A stretch of 51,578 nt of DNA, taken from positions 1-51,578 of the forward strand of contig JAGXFZ010000109.1 of the NCBI GenBank assembly GCA_024637055.1, read 5' to 3'. Made by a program: the position numbers and the translations under genes. The DNA is from Gracilibacter sp. (GTDB lineage: Bacteria; Bacillota; Desulfitobacteriia; Desulfitobacteriales; Syntrophobotulaceae). Positions 1 to 8,392 of the stretch are shown piece by piece. The notes under the pieces are model-generated. The model made no database searches, was not told where the DNA came from, and was given only the letters and a program-made list of their open reading frames with translations. Position 1 is the stretch's first letter. Every line of letters starts with the position of its first letter.

Positions 1-88
1 GCTTATTTGTCTATACCCTAAAATCAGGTAAGCAACGGAATAACTAAAGTATTAACATAAATCCGTGGACTTGTTTTAACTCTGATAG

Positions 89-141
89 AAAAAGGGAGCA
101 TCGCTAGCTACTTATAAAGTAGTTTTGCGACACTCCCTTTT
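89..141 (+). repeat. Structured 53-bp dispersed repeat, copy 1
   Basis: The element folds into a nested hairpin: AAAGGGAG (91-98) pairs with CTCCCTTT (133-140), TCGC (101-104) with GCGA (127-130), and CTACTT (108-113) with AAGTAG (117-122) around an ATA loop. A near-identical copy lies at 27845-27899, about 27.7 kb away. The T-rich end would let it work as a terminator for a gene left of the window, but the conservation of the unpaired bases between the stems points to a dispersed repeat or a structured RNA. The first 88 bases of the window hold nothing I can assign. Confidence 0.7.
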
Positions 142-280
142 AATTACGAGAAGTTTAACTTAACTTTGATATCTAAGTAGTTACTGCTTATTGCGGGAGT
201 TAACATTTCATGATTAAATGAGATATCTGGAAAAATATCTAAAAATCGGATAATAGTACGTTAAGTAGAGGGTGGAATTG

Positions 281-967
281 ATGGTAAAAATCTTAGTTGT
301 AGATGACGAAGAAATGATGAGAAAACTTATAACTGAATACTTGGAATTTGAAGGCTATGAATGGGATGAAGCGGAAGATGGCACGAAAGCGTTAGAGCTA
401 TTTAAGTGGAATACATATGATGTGATTATACTCGATGTGATGATGCCCAAAGTAGATGGCTGGTCTGTTTGCAGAGAGATTAGAAAAGAATCCAAGATAC
501 CAATCATTATGTTGACAGCAAGGGGGGAAGAATATGATAAGCTTTTCGGCTTTGAGCTAGGAGTGGATGATTATATGGTCAAGCCTTTCAGCCCTAAAGA
601 ACTGATGGCCAGACTTAAAGTAATACTGCGAAGGAGCAGTGATAGTCTTAAAGCGGGAAGTGACCAGGAGAAAATAATTTTTGAAGGACTTAATATTGAT
701 ATATCCTCTAGGAGTGTGTCTGTAGATGGGCAAACAGTAAAACTCACTCCGAAAGAATATGAATTGCTTATTTATCTCGTGTCTAATCCCAATAGAGCTT
801 TTAGCAGGCAGCAGATCCTTAATGGAGTATGGGGTTATGATTACTTTGGAGACGACAGAACAGTGGATACACATGTTAAAATGCTTAGAGAAAGTCTGAA
901 AGAGTATCGGAAATACATCATAACAGTCTGGGGAATGGGCTATAAATTCGAAACAGGAGCAAGGTAA
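281..967 (+). CDS. OmpR/PhoB-family response regulator
   Basis: This 228-residue DNA-binding response regulator would be phosphorylated by the kinase encoded directly downstream. The receiver domain (about 1-120) shows the acidic pair D8-D9, the phosphoacceptor D52 in ILDVMMP, T79 in the MLTA motif and K101 in VKPF. The C-terminal half is a winged-helix effector domain with the usual LTPKEYELL and RTVDTHV motifs. I chose ATG 281, not GTG 272, because the AGAGGG ribosome binding site sits directly before 272 and at normal distance from 281. Its stop codon overlaps the kinase start by one base (TAATG), so the two are co-translated. The target genes are unknown; the secreted protein gene at 2487 is the nearest candidate. 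Confidence 0.95.
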   Translation: MVKILVVDDEEMMRKLITEYLEFEGYEWDEAEDGTKALELFKWNTYDVIILDVMMPKVDGWSVCREIRKESKIPIIMLTARGEEYDKLFGFELGVDDYMVKPFSPKELMARLKVILRRSSDSLKAGSDQEKIIFEGLNIDISSRSVSVDGQTVKLTPKEYELLIYLVSNPNRAFSRQQILNGVWGYDYFGDDRTVDTHVKMLRESLKEYRKYIITVWGMGYKFETGAR

Positions 968-2370
968 TGAATAAAATATCTCATAAGCTTATTCTAGGGA
1001 TGCTTTCTCTTACGGCTATCACCATTATTATTCTATGGTTATATCAAGTGGTTTTCTTAGAATCCCACTATCTGAACATAAAAACTAATGACGTAAAGAA
1101 AGAAATGACCTCTTTGGAATCACTATATGAAAAGGGACAACTAGATGATTTCCAAAACCAGGCAGAGAATATCGCTTATGCGAAGAATATAGGCATAGAG
1201 CTTCTAGATTTGAATGGCAGTCTTTTATACAGTGCTGGGGATTCTTTGTTACAGGGTCAGGGTCAGGGCGGTTTAGGTCGATCCAATATCAGGGATACCA
1301 TTATTAAGAACACTCTTGCGGAAACTGAGTATATGGGTTCTATGACACATCCCAGATTCAATACCGAAATAATTATATATTCTAAATTAGTGCTATCCCC
1401 CGATAGTTCTTCTCAGATTCTTTTAGTTAGCTTGCCTATCGAAAATATCTCAGAAACAACCGCGATAATAAAACAGCAAATATTTTATCTCATAGGGATA
1501 CTAATCTTAATTTCAATAATTATAGGAACCTTTATCTCCAAGACGTTAGTAAAACCCATATTAAAACTGAACGAATCTGTACAAGCTATGGCTGCAGGAG
1601 ATTTACACACACGAATAGAGAGCCATTCCAAGGATGAGATTGGTAGATTAACAGAGAACTTCAACATTATGGCAGACGAACTGACCAGGATAGAATCTCT
1701 ACGAAAAGACTTAATAGCTAATGTGTCTCATGAACTTCGTACACCCCTAGGATTGATTAGAGGATATGCGGAGATGGTACGAGACATCAGTAGTGAGGAA
1801 AAGAGAGCTGATCACCTTAACGTTATTATTAATGAATCTGAACGCTTAAGCGTTGTGGTAGATGATATCCTAGACCTGTCTCAACTTCAATCCGGATATG
1901 TAACTTTAAGGAAGGAAACTTTTGATGTAACAGAAATTGTCTCCCAAACCCTTCAGAAGTACTCTCTTACCGGAGAAAAGAACAATATTAGTTTTTCATT
2001 CAGCAGTGAGGATGAAAAACTGCTTATTCATGCTGATATTTCCAAAATTGAGCAAGTGTTACACAATCTAATAGCGAATGCCTTAAACCACACTCCGCAA
2101 AAAGGAACAATCAGAGTATCTGTAAGAAAGATAGAGGGGAAGGTTAAAGTAGAGATTCATGATTCGGGAGCAGGAATCCCGAAAGAAGATATTAAACACA
2201 TCTGGGAACGTTATTATAAGAGTACCAAGGCAAGGAAAAATGTTATCCAAGGTACGGGCCTGGGACTGGCTATAGTGAGAGAAATACTTAAGTCCCACGA
2301 TTTCAGGTATGGGGTAATAAGTGAATCAGGACAAGGTTCCATATTCTATTTTGAAGCTGAAATTGTTTAA
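967..2370 (+). CDS. Sensor histidine kinase of the two-component system
   Basis: This 467-residue membrane kinase is the partner of the preceding regulator. In order it has a first membrane segment (about 8-30), an extracytoplasmic sensor region of about 140 residues, a second membrane segment (about 171-192), a HAMP linker (about 193-245), a HisKA domain with the phosphoacceptor His255 in NVSHELRTPL, and an ATPase domain with N box NLIANALNHT, G1 box DSGAGIP and G2 box GTGLGLAI. All catalytic motifs are intact. The sensor region contains a short Gly/Gln-rich stretch (GQGQGGLG), and the downstream secreted protein ends in a similar GQ-rich tail; this may be coincidence. The signal sensed cannot be told from the sequence. 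Confidence 0.95.
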   Translation: MNKISHKLILGMLSLTAITIIILWLYQVVFLESHYLNIKTNDVKKEMTSLESLYEKGQLDDFQNQAENIAYAKNIGIELLDLNGSLLYSAGDSLLQGQGQGGLGRSNIRDTIIKNTLAETEYMGSMTHPRFNTEIIIYSKLVLSPDSSSQILLVSLPIENISETTAIIKQQIFYLIGILILISIIIGTFISKTLVKPILKLNESVQAMAAGDLHTRIESHSKDEIGRLTENFNIMADELTRIESLRKDLIANVSHELRTPLGLIRGYAEMVRDISSEEKRADHLNVIINESERLSVVVDDILDLSQLQSGYVTLRKETFDVTEIVSQTLQKYSLTGEKNNISFSFSSEDEKLLIHADISKIEQVLHNLIANALNHTPQKGTIRVSVRKIEGKVKVEIHDSGAGIPKEDIKHIWERYYKSTKARKNVIQGTGLGLAIVREILKSHDFRYGVISESGQGSIFYFEAEIV

Positions 2371-2393
2371 TCAATACATTTCATCTGTTTTGC

Positions 2394-2424
2394 ACTTCTT
2401 TATCATACTTCTATCACAACTTCT
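2394..2424 (+). promoter_or_regulatory. Three direct ACTTCT repeats, possible response-regulator site
   Basis: ACTTCT occurs at 2394-2399, 2407-2412 and 2419-2424, that is at 13- and 12-base intervals, between the kinase gene and the secreted protein gene. OmpR/PhoB-type regulators usually bind direct repeats spaced near 11 bases, so this is a plausible but unproven binding site for the product of 281-967. I did not find a convincing sigma-A promoter beside it. Confidence 0.3.
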
Positions 2425-2486
2425 GGTTAACATAGCATTAGAAGGACAGATAAGAGTTCTTCAATAACGATAAAGGAGTTTTGAAT

Positions 2487-2936
2487 ATGAAAAAGATCAA
2501 AAAGACTGTTTTGACTGCAAGCCTATTAGTAGGAGTACTAGCTTTTTCAGGTTTAGCTTACGCGGATGTGATGACACCTGTCCAAAAACTTTCTGAACTT
2601 ACAGGAAAATCTGTCGAAGCCCTATATGCAGAAAAAGGTGACGGTACATTTGGAGCCCTGGCAGCTGACGCAGGATACCTGGAAGAGTTCAAAGCAAATA
2701 TGCTGGAAGATAAGAAAGCAATTATTGCACAGAGGGTAGAAGAAGGCAGGCTTACCCAGGAACAGGCTGATGCAATCATCGCTGATATGACCGAGCATCA
2801 AGCTGTTTGTGATGGAACCGGCTATCAAGGAGAATCACCGAGATACGGTATTGGTTATGGCCAAGGTCAAGGTCAAGGATTAGGACAAGGAGCAGGGAGT
2901 CAAAAAGGATTTGGCAGAGGATTAGCTTCCAAATAA
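2487..2936 (+). CDS. Secreted DUF2680-type protein with a Gly/Gln-rich tail
   Basis: The 149-residue product starts with a lysine-rich signal peptide and hydrophobic core (about 1-27), with likely cleavage after LAYA. The mature part (TPVQKLSELTGKSVEAL..., RVEEGRLTQEQADAIIADM) matches the DUF2680/YckD-like family of small secreted Firmicutes proteins, whose function is unknown. The last about 35 residues are a GYGQGQGQGLGQG low-complexity tail. ATG 2487 is chosen over TTG 2481 because AAGGAG (2473-2478) is too close to the TTG. It follows the two-component system and ends in a clear terminator, so it may be that system's output. Confidence 0.8.
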   Translation: MKKIKKTVLTASLLVGVLAFSGLAYADVMTPVQKLSELTGKSVEALYAEKGDGTFGALAADAGYLEEFKANMLEDKKAIIAQRVEEGRLTQEQADAIIADMTEHQAVCDGTGYQGESPRYGIGYGQGQGQGLGQGAGSQKGFGRGLASK

Positions 2937-2962
2937 TAATCCTTAATAACAAGCTCAAGCTT

Positions 2963-2994
2963 GAGGCAGCAATACACTTGCTGCCTCTTTTTGA
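2963..2994 (+). terminator. Rho-independent terminator
   Basis: GAGGCAGC (2963-2970) pairs with GCTGCCTC (2980-2987) and is followed by TTTTTG. It ends the 2487-2936 transcript, just before the convergent rmlD gene. Confidence 0.85.
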
Positions 2995-2997
2995 TTA

Positions 2998-3855
2998 TTA
3001 ATAGTCGCTGTTTGAGACATATTCTGAATACAAATATTCCTGCAAGGCCTCCTGCCAGGGGCGGAGTCGGAGGAAGGGGTGACTCTCTTTATATATAGAA
3101 TCTAAGATAGCATGGGGTGGCCGATAGGTTTCTATCTTCAAATCTTTATACGAGAGAGGGAGGAGCTCACACTCTAAAGATAATTTCTCTATTATAAATT
3201 CTGCCATATCCATACGGCTGGCTGTCCCCGAATTGGCCAGATGAAAAGTCCCCAGTTGAGGTCGTTCCAAGTATAAAGCTATTGCTTCAGCAATATCATG
3301 TGTATACGTAGGTGAACCAATCTGATCATCTACAACCTTGATAGAGGTTTGTTGTTTTGCTCTCTCCACAAAGTTATTGACAAACTTGGGGACACCCCCG
3401 CCGAAAAGCCAGCTTGTTCGCATAATCGCATATCTACATCCTGACCTTTTGATGTTTTGTTCCCCAATATATTTTGTTAACCCATAGGCTAAGAGGGGAT
3501 TAGGGCAATCGGTTTCAACATAAGGAGTAGACTTCAAACCATCAAATATCATCTCTGTACTAAAATGAACTAAAATAATGTCATACTCCTTACAAACCTT
3601 AGCTAGATAATACGGACCTAAGCCGTTAACCTCCAAAGCCTTACTAAACTGATTTTCACATCCATCGACATCGGTGAGTGCAGCTGTATTTATTACCAAA
3701 TCAGGTTTAAGCTCAGAAATAATCTTCATTACTTCATATTCAGATGTTATATCCAGGTCTGAATGGCTCAGAGCCCAAAGTTCATGACTGTGACCCAGAA
3801 ATTTCTCCAGTTCTTTAGCGAGGTTACCTCTGCCGCCGGTTATAATTATTCTCAT
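2998..3855 (-). CDS. rmlD: dTDP-4-dehydrorhamnose reductase (RmlD/SpsK-like)
   Basis: RmlD reduces dTDP-4-keto-L-rhamnose to dTDP-L-rhamnose, the last step of rhamnose donor synthesis. The 285-residue product begins MRIIITGGRGNLAKEL, a Rossmann NAD(P)-binding motif, and carries the STEMIFDG segment and the catalytic YGLTK (YxxxK). I trimmed 13 residues from the longest frame: ATG 3855 has GGGAGG about ten bases upstream. The partner genes rmlA, rmlC-like and rmlB are at the other end of the locus (21718-24104), so the pathway is complete but split. It is the last gene of a minus-strand group with the two glycosyltransferases. The B. subtilis sps operon carries the equivalent spsK. Confidence 0.9.
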   Translation of the reverse strand: MRIIITGGRGNLAKELEKFLGHSHELWALSHSDLDITSEYEVMKIISELKPDLVINTAALTDVDGCENQFSKALEVNGLGPYYLAKVCKEYDIILVHFSTEMIFDGLKSTPYVETDCPNPLLAYGLTKYIGEQNIKRSGCRYAIMRTSWLFGGGVPKFVNNFVERAKQQTSIKVVDDQIGSPTYTHDIAEAIALYLERPQLGTFHLANSGTASRMDMAEFIIEKLSLECELLPLSYKDLKIETYRPPHAILDSIYKESHPFLRLRPWQEALQEYLYSEYVSNSDY

Positions 3856-3905
3856 TTTTTTAATCCTCCCTATATTATTACAGATAATAATCAATTATTT
3901 GAAGA

Positions 3906-4715
3906 CTATAGGGGTATATATAATTTATCTTTCTGTCCTTTAAACCTGTCAAAATCTAAGCTTTCCCAATAATCTTTCCTACCTAAAGGCATATCTACAG
4001 GCAAATCCCATTTATCTTTAAACTTTAGCCAGTTCTCCCTGAGCAAAATCCTTTTTAACTTTTTTTTGGCTTTAAAAGTTATACTGCCAAAATGATATAT
4101 AAAGACATCTTTAGCTATCACATTTTTGTAACCCGACAAAGCCGATCTTAGACAGAAATCATCATCCTCGAAGAACCCTAATCCGAACCTGGGATCGAAT
4201 CCACCTATCTTGTCTATAAGCTCTCTTGTTATAAGCATACACAGACCTACCACCCTGATGGTAGGAATTATAATATTTTGATATTCTTCACTAATCTCTT
4301 GAGCTATACAAGAGAGCTCATCGAGATTGTTGATATTTAGTTTGAGTAATTGAGGAGACGAGACAAAATTGGACATGACCCCGACAATCCCTATATCCTT
4401 ATTTTGAGCAACTTGAAGGAGACGCTGTTCCCACCCTTCTGAAACAAGACAATCATTATTGAGCACAATAAGGTAATTACCTTGAGCAATACGTAAGCCT
4501 TGATTAACTGCTTTAGCAAAACCAAGGTTCTCTTGATTATGGATTGTGATGACTTGAGGGAATTGGTCTATATAGGCGGGTGTGGCATCACGAGAGTCAT
4601 TATCTACGATTATAACCTCATAATTTATACGTGTATGTTGCCAGATTCTCTCTAAGCATAACTGCGTATACCGTAACTGGTTATGAACCGGAATTATAAT
4701 ACTGATTTCTACCAT
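3906..4715 (-). CDS. Family 2 glycosyltransferase
   Basis: This 269-residue cytosolic GT-A enzyme begins MVEISIIIPVHNQLRYT and shows the VDNDSRD nucleotide-sugar motif, the NLGFAKAVNQG segment common in rhamnosyltransferase-like GT2 proteins, and NND at the metal-binding DxD position. FEDDDFCLR is the usual acceptor-side acidic motif. It overlaps the upstream gene by 7 bases, so translation is coupled. The nearby rmlD suggests a rhamnosyl or related transfer, which is inference. No membrane segments are visible, so any export is done by another protein. Confidence 0.9.
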   Translation of the reverse strand: MVEISIIIPVHNQLRYTQLCLERIWQHTRINYEVIIVDNDSRDATPAYIDQFPQVITIHNQENLGFAKAVNQGLRIAQGNYLIVLNNDCLVSEGWEQRLLQVAQNKDIGIVGVMSNFVSSPQLLKLNINNLDELSCIAQEISEEYQNIIIPTIRVVGLCMLITRELIDKIGGFDPRFGLGFFEDDDFCLRSALSGYKNVIAKDVFIYHFGSITFKAKKKLKRILLRENWLKFKDKWDLPVDMPLGRKDYWESLDFDRFKGQKDKLYIPL

Positions 4716-6454
4716 GAGCCCTCTACCTCCCTGCCGAAACGCTTAAGAATACTATTAGCAATAAGCTTTTCCCTGTCATCAAGCTGTTGGAGGTTGATAG
4801 TTTCTAGAAGTTGTAGAGCTTGTTCATAACATTGACGTTTATCTAGAATTCTCAATAGGAGAGGCTTAAAATCGTCACCAGAAATATCAAGTAGCAAGTC
4901 TATGAGAGGATTAAGGAACTTTATTCTCTTGCATACTGCAAATTTATCAATTATGGATAAGATAGTTAAGACACTTTCATTGTTTTTAAATTTTGTAAGA
5001 CTCGTTATATTATCAGTTTGGAAACTATTATCAGTTTGGAAACTACTTTGAAGTATAATTTGAATCTTAACCAATAAATCACTTAAGCTACTATCACAGG
5101 TTTTGAGCTTTTCTACATACATTTGAGCTAAGAGGTACTCCTCTTCAAAAATTGCGCACATCCAACTGTGATATAAACTATCTTTTTGGAGTTCACAGTC
5201 GGTATCTTTTTGACAATCAGACATGATATCAAGAACTAGAGAATGTTTATGAAACTCAAATATTATTTTAATAATATTTGGAAAGTATTCTTTAACAAGA
5301 CCGTGCTCTATCAGATACGCTTTCTTATCGAAATTACTATCTAATAAAACATGGATTAGACTTTTTAGATAAGGAAGGTATTGTGGATTTAGTCTTAAGG
5401 CTTGTAGATAATAGTCTAAAGCGAGTTCATAATCATTACATCGCTCCTCTATCTGTCCTAAAGCAAAAAGATTCCTGTGAGAACCGCATCCTGACTCTGA
5501 AATATATACTGACTTTGAAATATAACCTGAGTCATTGCCTTTTTGTAATCCTCTCAAAAGAACCTCTCTGGCCTGTCTGAGATCATTCGATTTCATTAAG
5601 CAAATCCCATGGTAATAATAGATATCAGGATAGTCTGGGTATATTATCAGCCCGTCTCTACAATATGAGAGTGCTTCTTTATTCTTATCTTGCAGACGCA
5701 CGCAGGTTATAAGCATAATTAATAAGCGATGAGCATAGCTCTCCCTAACATCAATCCTACGCCAGCCTTCTTTAAGCCATACTTCTGCTTCGTCCAGATT
5801 TCCCAACCTTAAATACTCCATAGCTATATTCAAGTGAAAAAAGGCACTCTCCTTGACTTCGGGAGGTTCGCTCAGAAGTATTGTGAGGTTACGATGTGCT
5901 TTATTTTTGATATTAACCACATCCTGCAAATATCCATGATGATGGATAATCCATGGTGACCAACCGATACGTGCTTGGGGATTGGTTTTTTTAATCGCAG
6001 GGAATATCTGCTCATGAATCCTGCCTTCATATCTATATAAGAGATTATTTCTAAAGAGTCTGAGAGCATAGGTCTTGGTAAAATTGCCTTCGGAGCCTTG
6101 GTAATTGTGAATACTTAAATAAAAGCCTTCTTCCTCAGCTGTAGCCAGTTCTTTTCGGAGTGTAAGAGTAGCGGATTCATCAAGCGACTCGTCGGCATCA
6201 AGTACAAGAATCCATTGCCCTTTGGCTTTACTTAAAGCATAATTACGGGCTACAGCAAAATCATTTTGCCAAGATAATTTATGGATATGGGCTTTATATT
6301 CTTCAATTATATTTAACGTACCATCCTCAGATCCTGTATCAACAATTACCATCTCGTCCACCAAGTCTTTAATACTTTCTAGACAAGATGAGATATTATT
6401 TTCTTCATTCCTGACTATCATACAAAGACTGATAAAGCAGGATGAAACATTCAC
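4709..6454 (-). CDS. Family 2 glycosyltransferase with TPR-rich C-terminus
   Basis: Residues 1 to about 230 form a GT2 domain (SLCMIVRNEENNI, VDTGSEDGT, metal-binding LDADES). The remaining about 350 residues are helical and TPR-like, for example LRQAREVLLRGLQKGND and YELALDYYLQALRLNP. Firmicutes GT2-TPR proteins of this kind often glycosylate proteins or peptides, with the TPR part holding the acceptor; the acceptor here is unknown. The start is GTG 6454 with GGAGGG about 8 bases upstream. Two in-frame 18-base tandem duplications lie in the TPR part (5010-5045 and 5491-5526), giving repeated SFQTDN and YIS(K/E)S units. Confidence 0.88.
   Translation of the reverse strand: MNVSSCFISLCMIVRNEENNISSCLESIKDLVDEMVIVDTGSEDGTLNIIEEYKAHIHKLSWQNDFAVARNYALSKAKGQWILVLDADESLDESATLTLRKELATAEEEGFYLSIHNYQGSEGNFTKTYALRLFRNNLLYRYEGRIHEQIFPAIKKTNPQARIGWSPWIIHHHGYLQDVVNIKNKAHRNLTILLSEPPEVKESAFFHLNIAMEYLRLGNLDEAEVWLKEGWRRIDVRESYAHRLLIMLITCVRLQDKNKEALSYCRDGLIIYPDYPDIYYYHGICLMKSNDLRQAREVLLRGLQKGNDSGYISKSVYISESGCGSHRNLFALGQIEERCNDYELALDYYLQALRLNPQYLPYLKSLIHVLLDSNFDKKAYLIEHGLVKEYFPNIIKIIFEFHKHSLVLDIMSDCQKDTDCELQKDSLYHSWMCAIFEEEYLLAQMYVEKLKTCDSSLSDLLVKIQIILQSSFQTDNSFQTDNITSLTKFKNNESVLTILSIIDKFAVCKRIKFLNPLIDLLLDISGDDFKPLLLRILDKRQCYEQALQLLETINLQQLDDREKLIANSILKRFGREVEGSW
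5010..5045. repeat. Perfect 18-bp tandem duplication inside a CDS
   Basis: Positions 5010-5027 and 5028-5045 are identical. The duplication is in frame and encodes SFQTDN twice in the C-terminal part of the GT2-TPR protein. An identical pair suggests a recent slippage event. Confidence 0.9.
5491..5526. repeat. Imperfect 18-bp tandem duplication inside a CDS
   Basis: Positions 5491-5508 and 5509-5526 differ at three bases and encode VYISES and GYISKS in the same GT2-TPR protein. It is an older version of the event seen at 5010-5045. Confidence 0.75.
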
Positions 6455-6544
6455 TTTTTATCCCTCCATCCATTCCTATTACAGTATTATGCACGGCCAG
6501 AATATCTGTTCCAAAACAATTAAATTATTGTCCAAACGAGTTAT

Positions 6545-6573
6545 CACAGAACACTAGTCCTTGTCATAATATG
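6545..6573 (+). promoter_or_regulatory. Possible sigma-K-like promoter of the Cys/Pro-rich gene
   Basis: CACA at 6545-6548 and CATAATATG at 6565-6573 are 16 bases apart. Sigma-K promoters have mACm, 16-17 bases, then CATAnnnTA; here only the final A is replaced by G. The site lies 65 bases before the start codon at 6639. This is a motif match by eye. Confidence 0.4.
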
Positions 6574-6638
6574 TAATAAATGTTGCTTGTTCACAAAATA
6601 TAGTAACAGGATACAAAACCCTATTAGGAGGAATGCCG

Positions 6639-7274
6639 ATGAGCATATCACAACAAATTCAACCTGGACAATGCCCGATAGATCCTGATACGGGTCTGCC
6701 GGAATGTCCACCACCTACAGAGATAGACGTAATCAGCGTCAAAAGAGTATTTAGTGAAAGCTTTGAAACCCAGGAAGAAGAAATCGAGATACCATTTGAA
6801 GCTCCAACTCTAGAAGTGCTTACAGCTGGCGTAGGGGTTTTACAGGAAGCAAATCAAGCTGAATGCGTATCTGCGGAAGTTAATCTTATAAACTGCTTCA
6901 CAATTGATGAAAATCATGTAAGAATAGTGTACTCCTTGGAGGTAACGGCAAGGGTTCCTCTGGACGGAGGGGGATTTGAAACTAGCTCTGAAACCGTAAT
7001 AGTTACTAATATATTATGTTTACCTTGTGCAGATAGAGAAGATTTAGAGTTGGAGTGTGAGCTTAATCCCAGATGCATATTTAGCTTTGTCTCTGAACGA
7101 GACGATTTAGGAAATGTTACTCAGGTAACTGCATTCGTGGAAATTTGTATAGTTGTCAGAATGGTGGCCCAAGTGCAATTAATTGTTCCATCCTTTGGTT
7201 TCTGTCAACCACCACCGTGTAGTATTATTTCACCTTCCTGTCCGGTGCCACCACCAGAACAGTGTAATGAATAA
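6639..7274 (+). CDS. Cys/Pro-rich protein, paralogue of 27084-27698
   Basis: I do not recognise a named family with certainty. The 211-residue product has no signal peptide or membrane segment. It starts with a Pro/Cys cap (GQCPIDPDTGLPECPPPTEID), continues with a beta-rich middle (IDVISVKRVFSESFE, then paired cysteines), and ends with VQLIVPSFGFCQPPPC and a Pro/Cys tail (CPVPPPEQCNE). The protein at 27084-27698 has the same order: PPPTQID, VEKVYDSCF, VQLLVPSYGFCVPAPC, PPSPPQQCN. Both flank the glycan locus. Cysteine richness and lack of a secretion signal fit a mother-cell-assembled spore coat or exosporium protein, which is inference. The start is ATG 6639, 7 bases after AGGAGG; ATG 6633 is too close. 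Confidence 0.8.
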   Translation: MSISQQIQPGQCPIDPDTGLPECPPPTEIDVISVKRVFSESFETQEEEIEIPFEAPTLEVLTAGVGVLQEANQAECVSAEVNLINCFTIDENHVRIVYSLEVTARVPLDGGGFETSSETVIVTNILCLPCADREDLELECELNPRCIFSFVSERDDLGNVTQVTAFVEICIVVRMVAQVQLIVPSFGFCQPPPCSIISPSCPVPPPEQCNE

Positions 7275-7288
7275 CAGGAGTCTATTAT

Positions 7289-7334
7289 AAAATGCACCCC
7301 GATATTAGATGTAAATCTATTCGATGTGCATTTT
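7289..7334. terminator. Bidirectional hairpin terminator
   Basis: AAAATGCAC (7289-7297) pairs with GTGCATTTT (7326-7334), with an inner AGAT/ATCT stem. It sits between the convergent genes ending at 7274 (+) and 7340 (-) and has A and T tracts on the two sides, so it can serve both. Confidence 0.75.
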
Positions 7335-7339
7335 ACTTA

Positions 7340-8392
7340 CTATAATATTGAATTCCAGCTTAAGGGAGTGCCTTTCTTGATATCGCACTTAATTTGTTTT
7401 CCAAGGATGACGTCATAATATTTAGGAGGTAAACCTAGACCTGGCCTTAGGACACGTAAATTTTTCTCTGTTAAGATATCTCCTTTATTCATGTTTTCAG
7501 CAATATATAAAGATCTCCTAAATTGTAAAGAGTTTTTCTCTCCTGAGGTTGGGCCATAGAATACTTTGCCTAAAGCTCGCCAAGCACGTTCAGAGTCCGA
7601 CACCAAAGCTTTAAGCTCTTCTGGTTCAAGAGAGAAAGCAGAATCTACTCCTCCTTCTGCACGAGACAAGGTAAAATGCTTCTCTATCACCGTTGCTCCT
7701 AAGGCGATACTGGCCAGTGCAACCCCGATTCCCAAAGTATGATCAGATAGGCCAACATGGCAATTGAATAATTCTTTCATATGGGGGATGGTTAATATAT
7801 TGCTGTTTTCAGGAGAAGCAGGATAAGAACTGGTACATGTAAGCAGAATCAAATCTTCGCACCCGGTTTCCCTAATCGTACTCACAGTCTCATCAAGTTC
7901 AGCTAAGGTTGCCATTCCAGTTGAAACAATCACTGGTTTACCGGTTTTGGCAACTTTGCGGATTAGGGGCAAATCTGTATTCTCAAAGGAAGCGATTTTA
8001 TAACAGGGGACATTCAATTCCTCTAAAAAGTCTACTGCACTTTCATCGAACGGCGAGCTAAAAGCGATCAGTCCCAATTCTTTACAGCGATTAAAAATTG
8101 GTTCATGCCACTCCCACGGAGTATAAGCTTTTTTGTAAAGCTGATAGAGAGAATAACCTTCCCATAAACTATCAGAATCATGGATTAAAAAATCTCCTTC
8201 TTCTAAATCAAGAGTCATAGTATCGGGTGTGTAGGTTTGTAATTTAAGGGCATGGGCACCCGCTTTGGCTGCAGCTTCAATAATTTCTAAAGCTCTATCC
8301 AAAGAGTGATTATGATTGCCAGACATCTCTGCTATGATTAAAGGTGGTTGATCTGGGCCAATAACCCTATTATCAATGACGATATTCTCCAT
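7340..8392 (-). CDS. pseI: Pseudaminic acid synthase (PseI/SpsE-like)
   Basis: PseI condenses a 6-deoxy-2,4-diacetamido hexose with phosphoenolpyruvate to give pseudaminic acid. The 350-residue protein has the NeuB TIM barrel (LIIAEMSGNHNHSLDRA, ALKLQTYTPDTMTLD, YKIASFENTD, STGMAT, VGLSDHTLG, VIEKHFTLSR) and a C-terminal SAF domain (RSLYIAENMNKGDILTEKN). Spacing and wording resemble Campylobacter PseI more than sialic acid synthases. ATG 8392 is chosen over the longer start 8416 because GGAGAGG lies about 8 bases before it. It overlaps the upstream acetyltransferase gene by 20 bases, giving a coupled pseH-pseI order. Confidence 0.9.
   Translation of the reverse strand: MENIVIDNRVIGPDQPPLIIAEMSGNHNHSLDRALEIIEAAAKAGAHALKLQTYTPDTMTLDLEEGDFLIHDSDSLWEGYSLYQLYKKAYTPWEWHEPIFNRCKELGLIAFSSPFDESAVDFLEELNVPCYKIASFENTDLPLIRKVAKTGKPVIVSTGMATLAELDETVSTIRETGCEDLILLTCTSSYPASPENSNILTIPHMKELFNCHVGLSDHTLGIGVALASIALGATVIEKHFTLSRAEGGVDSAFSLEPEELKALVSDSERAWRALGKVFYGPTSGEKNSLQFRRSLYIAENMNKGDILTEKNLRVLRPGLGLPPKYYDVILGKQIKCDIKKGTPLSWNSIL

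Noticed and set aside
2857-2905. Short GGTCAAGGTCAAGG-type repeats, which might suggest a CRISPR or repeat array.
   Set aside because: They encode the GQGQG low-complexity tail of the secreted protein and have no spacers.
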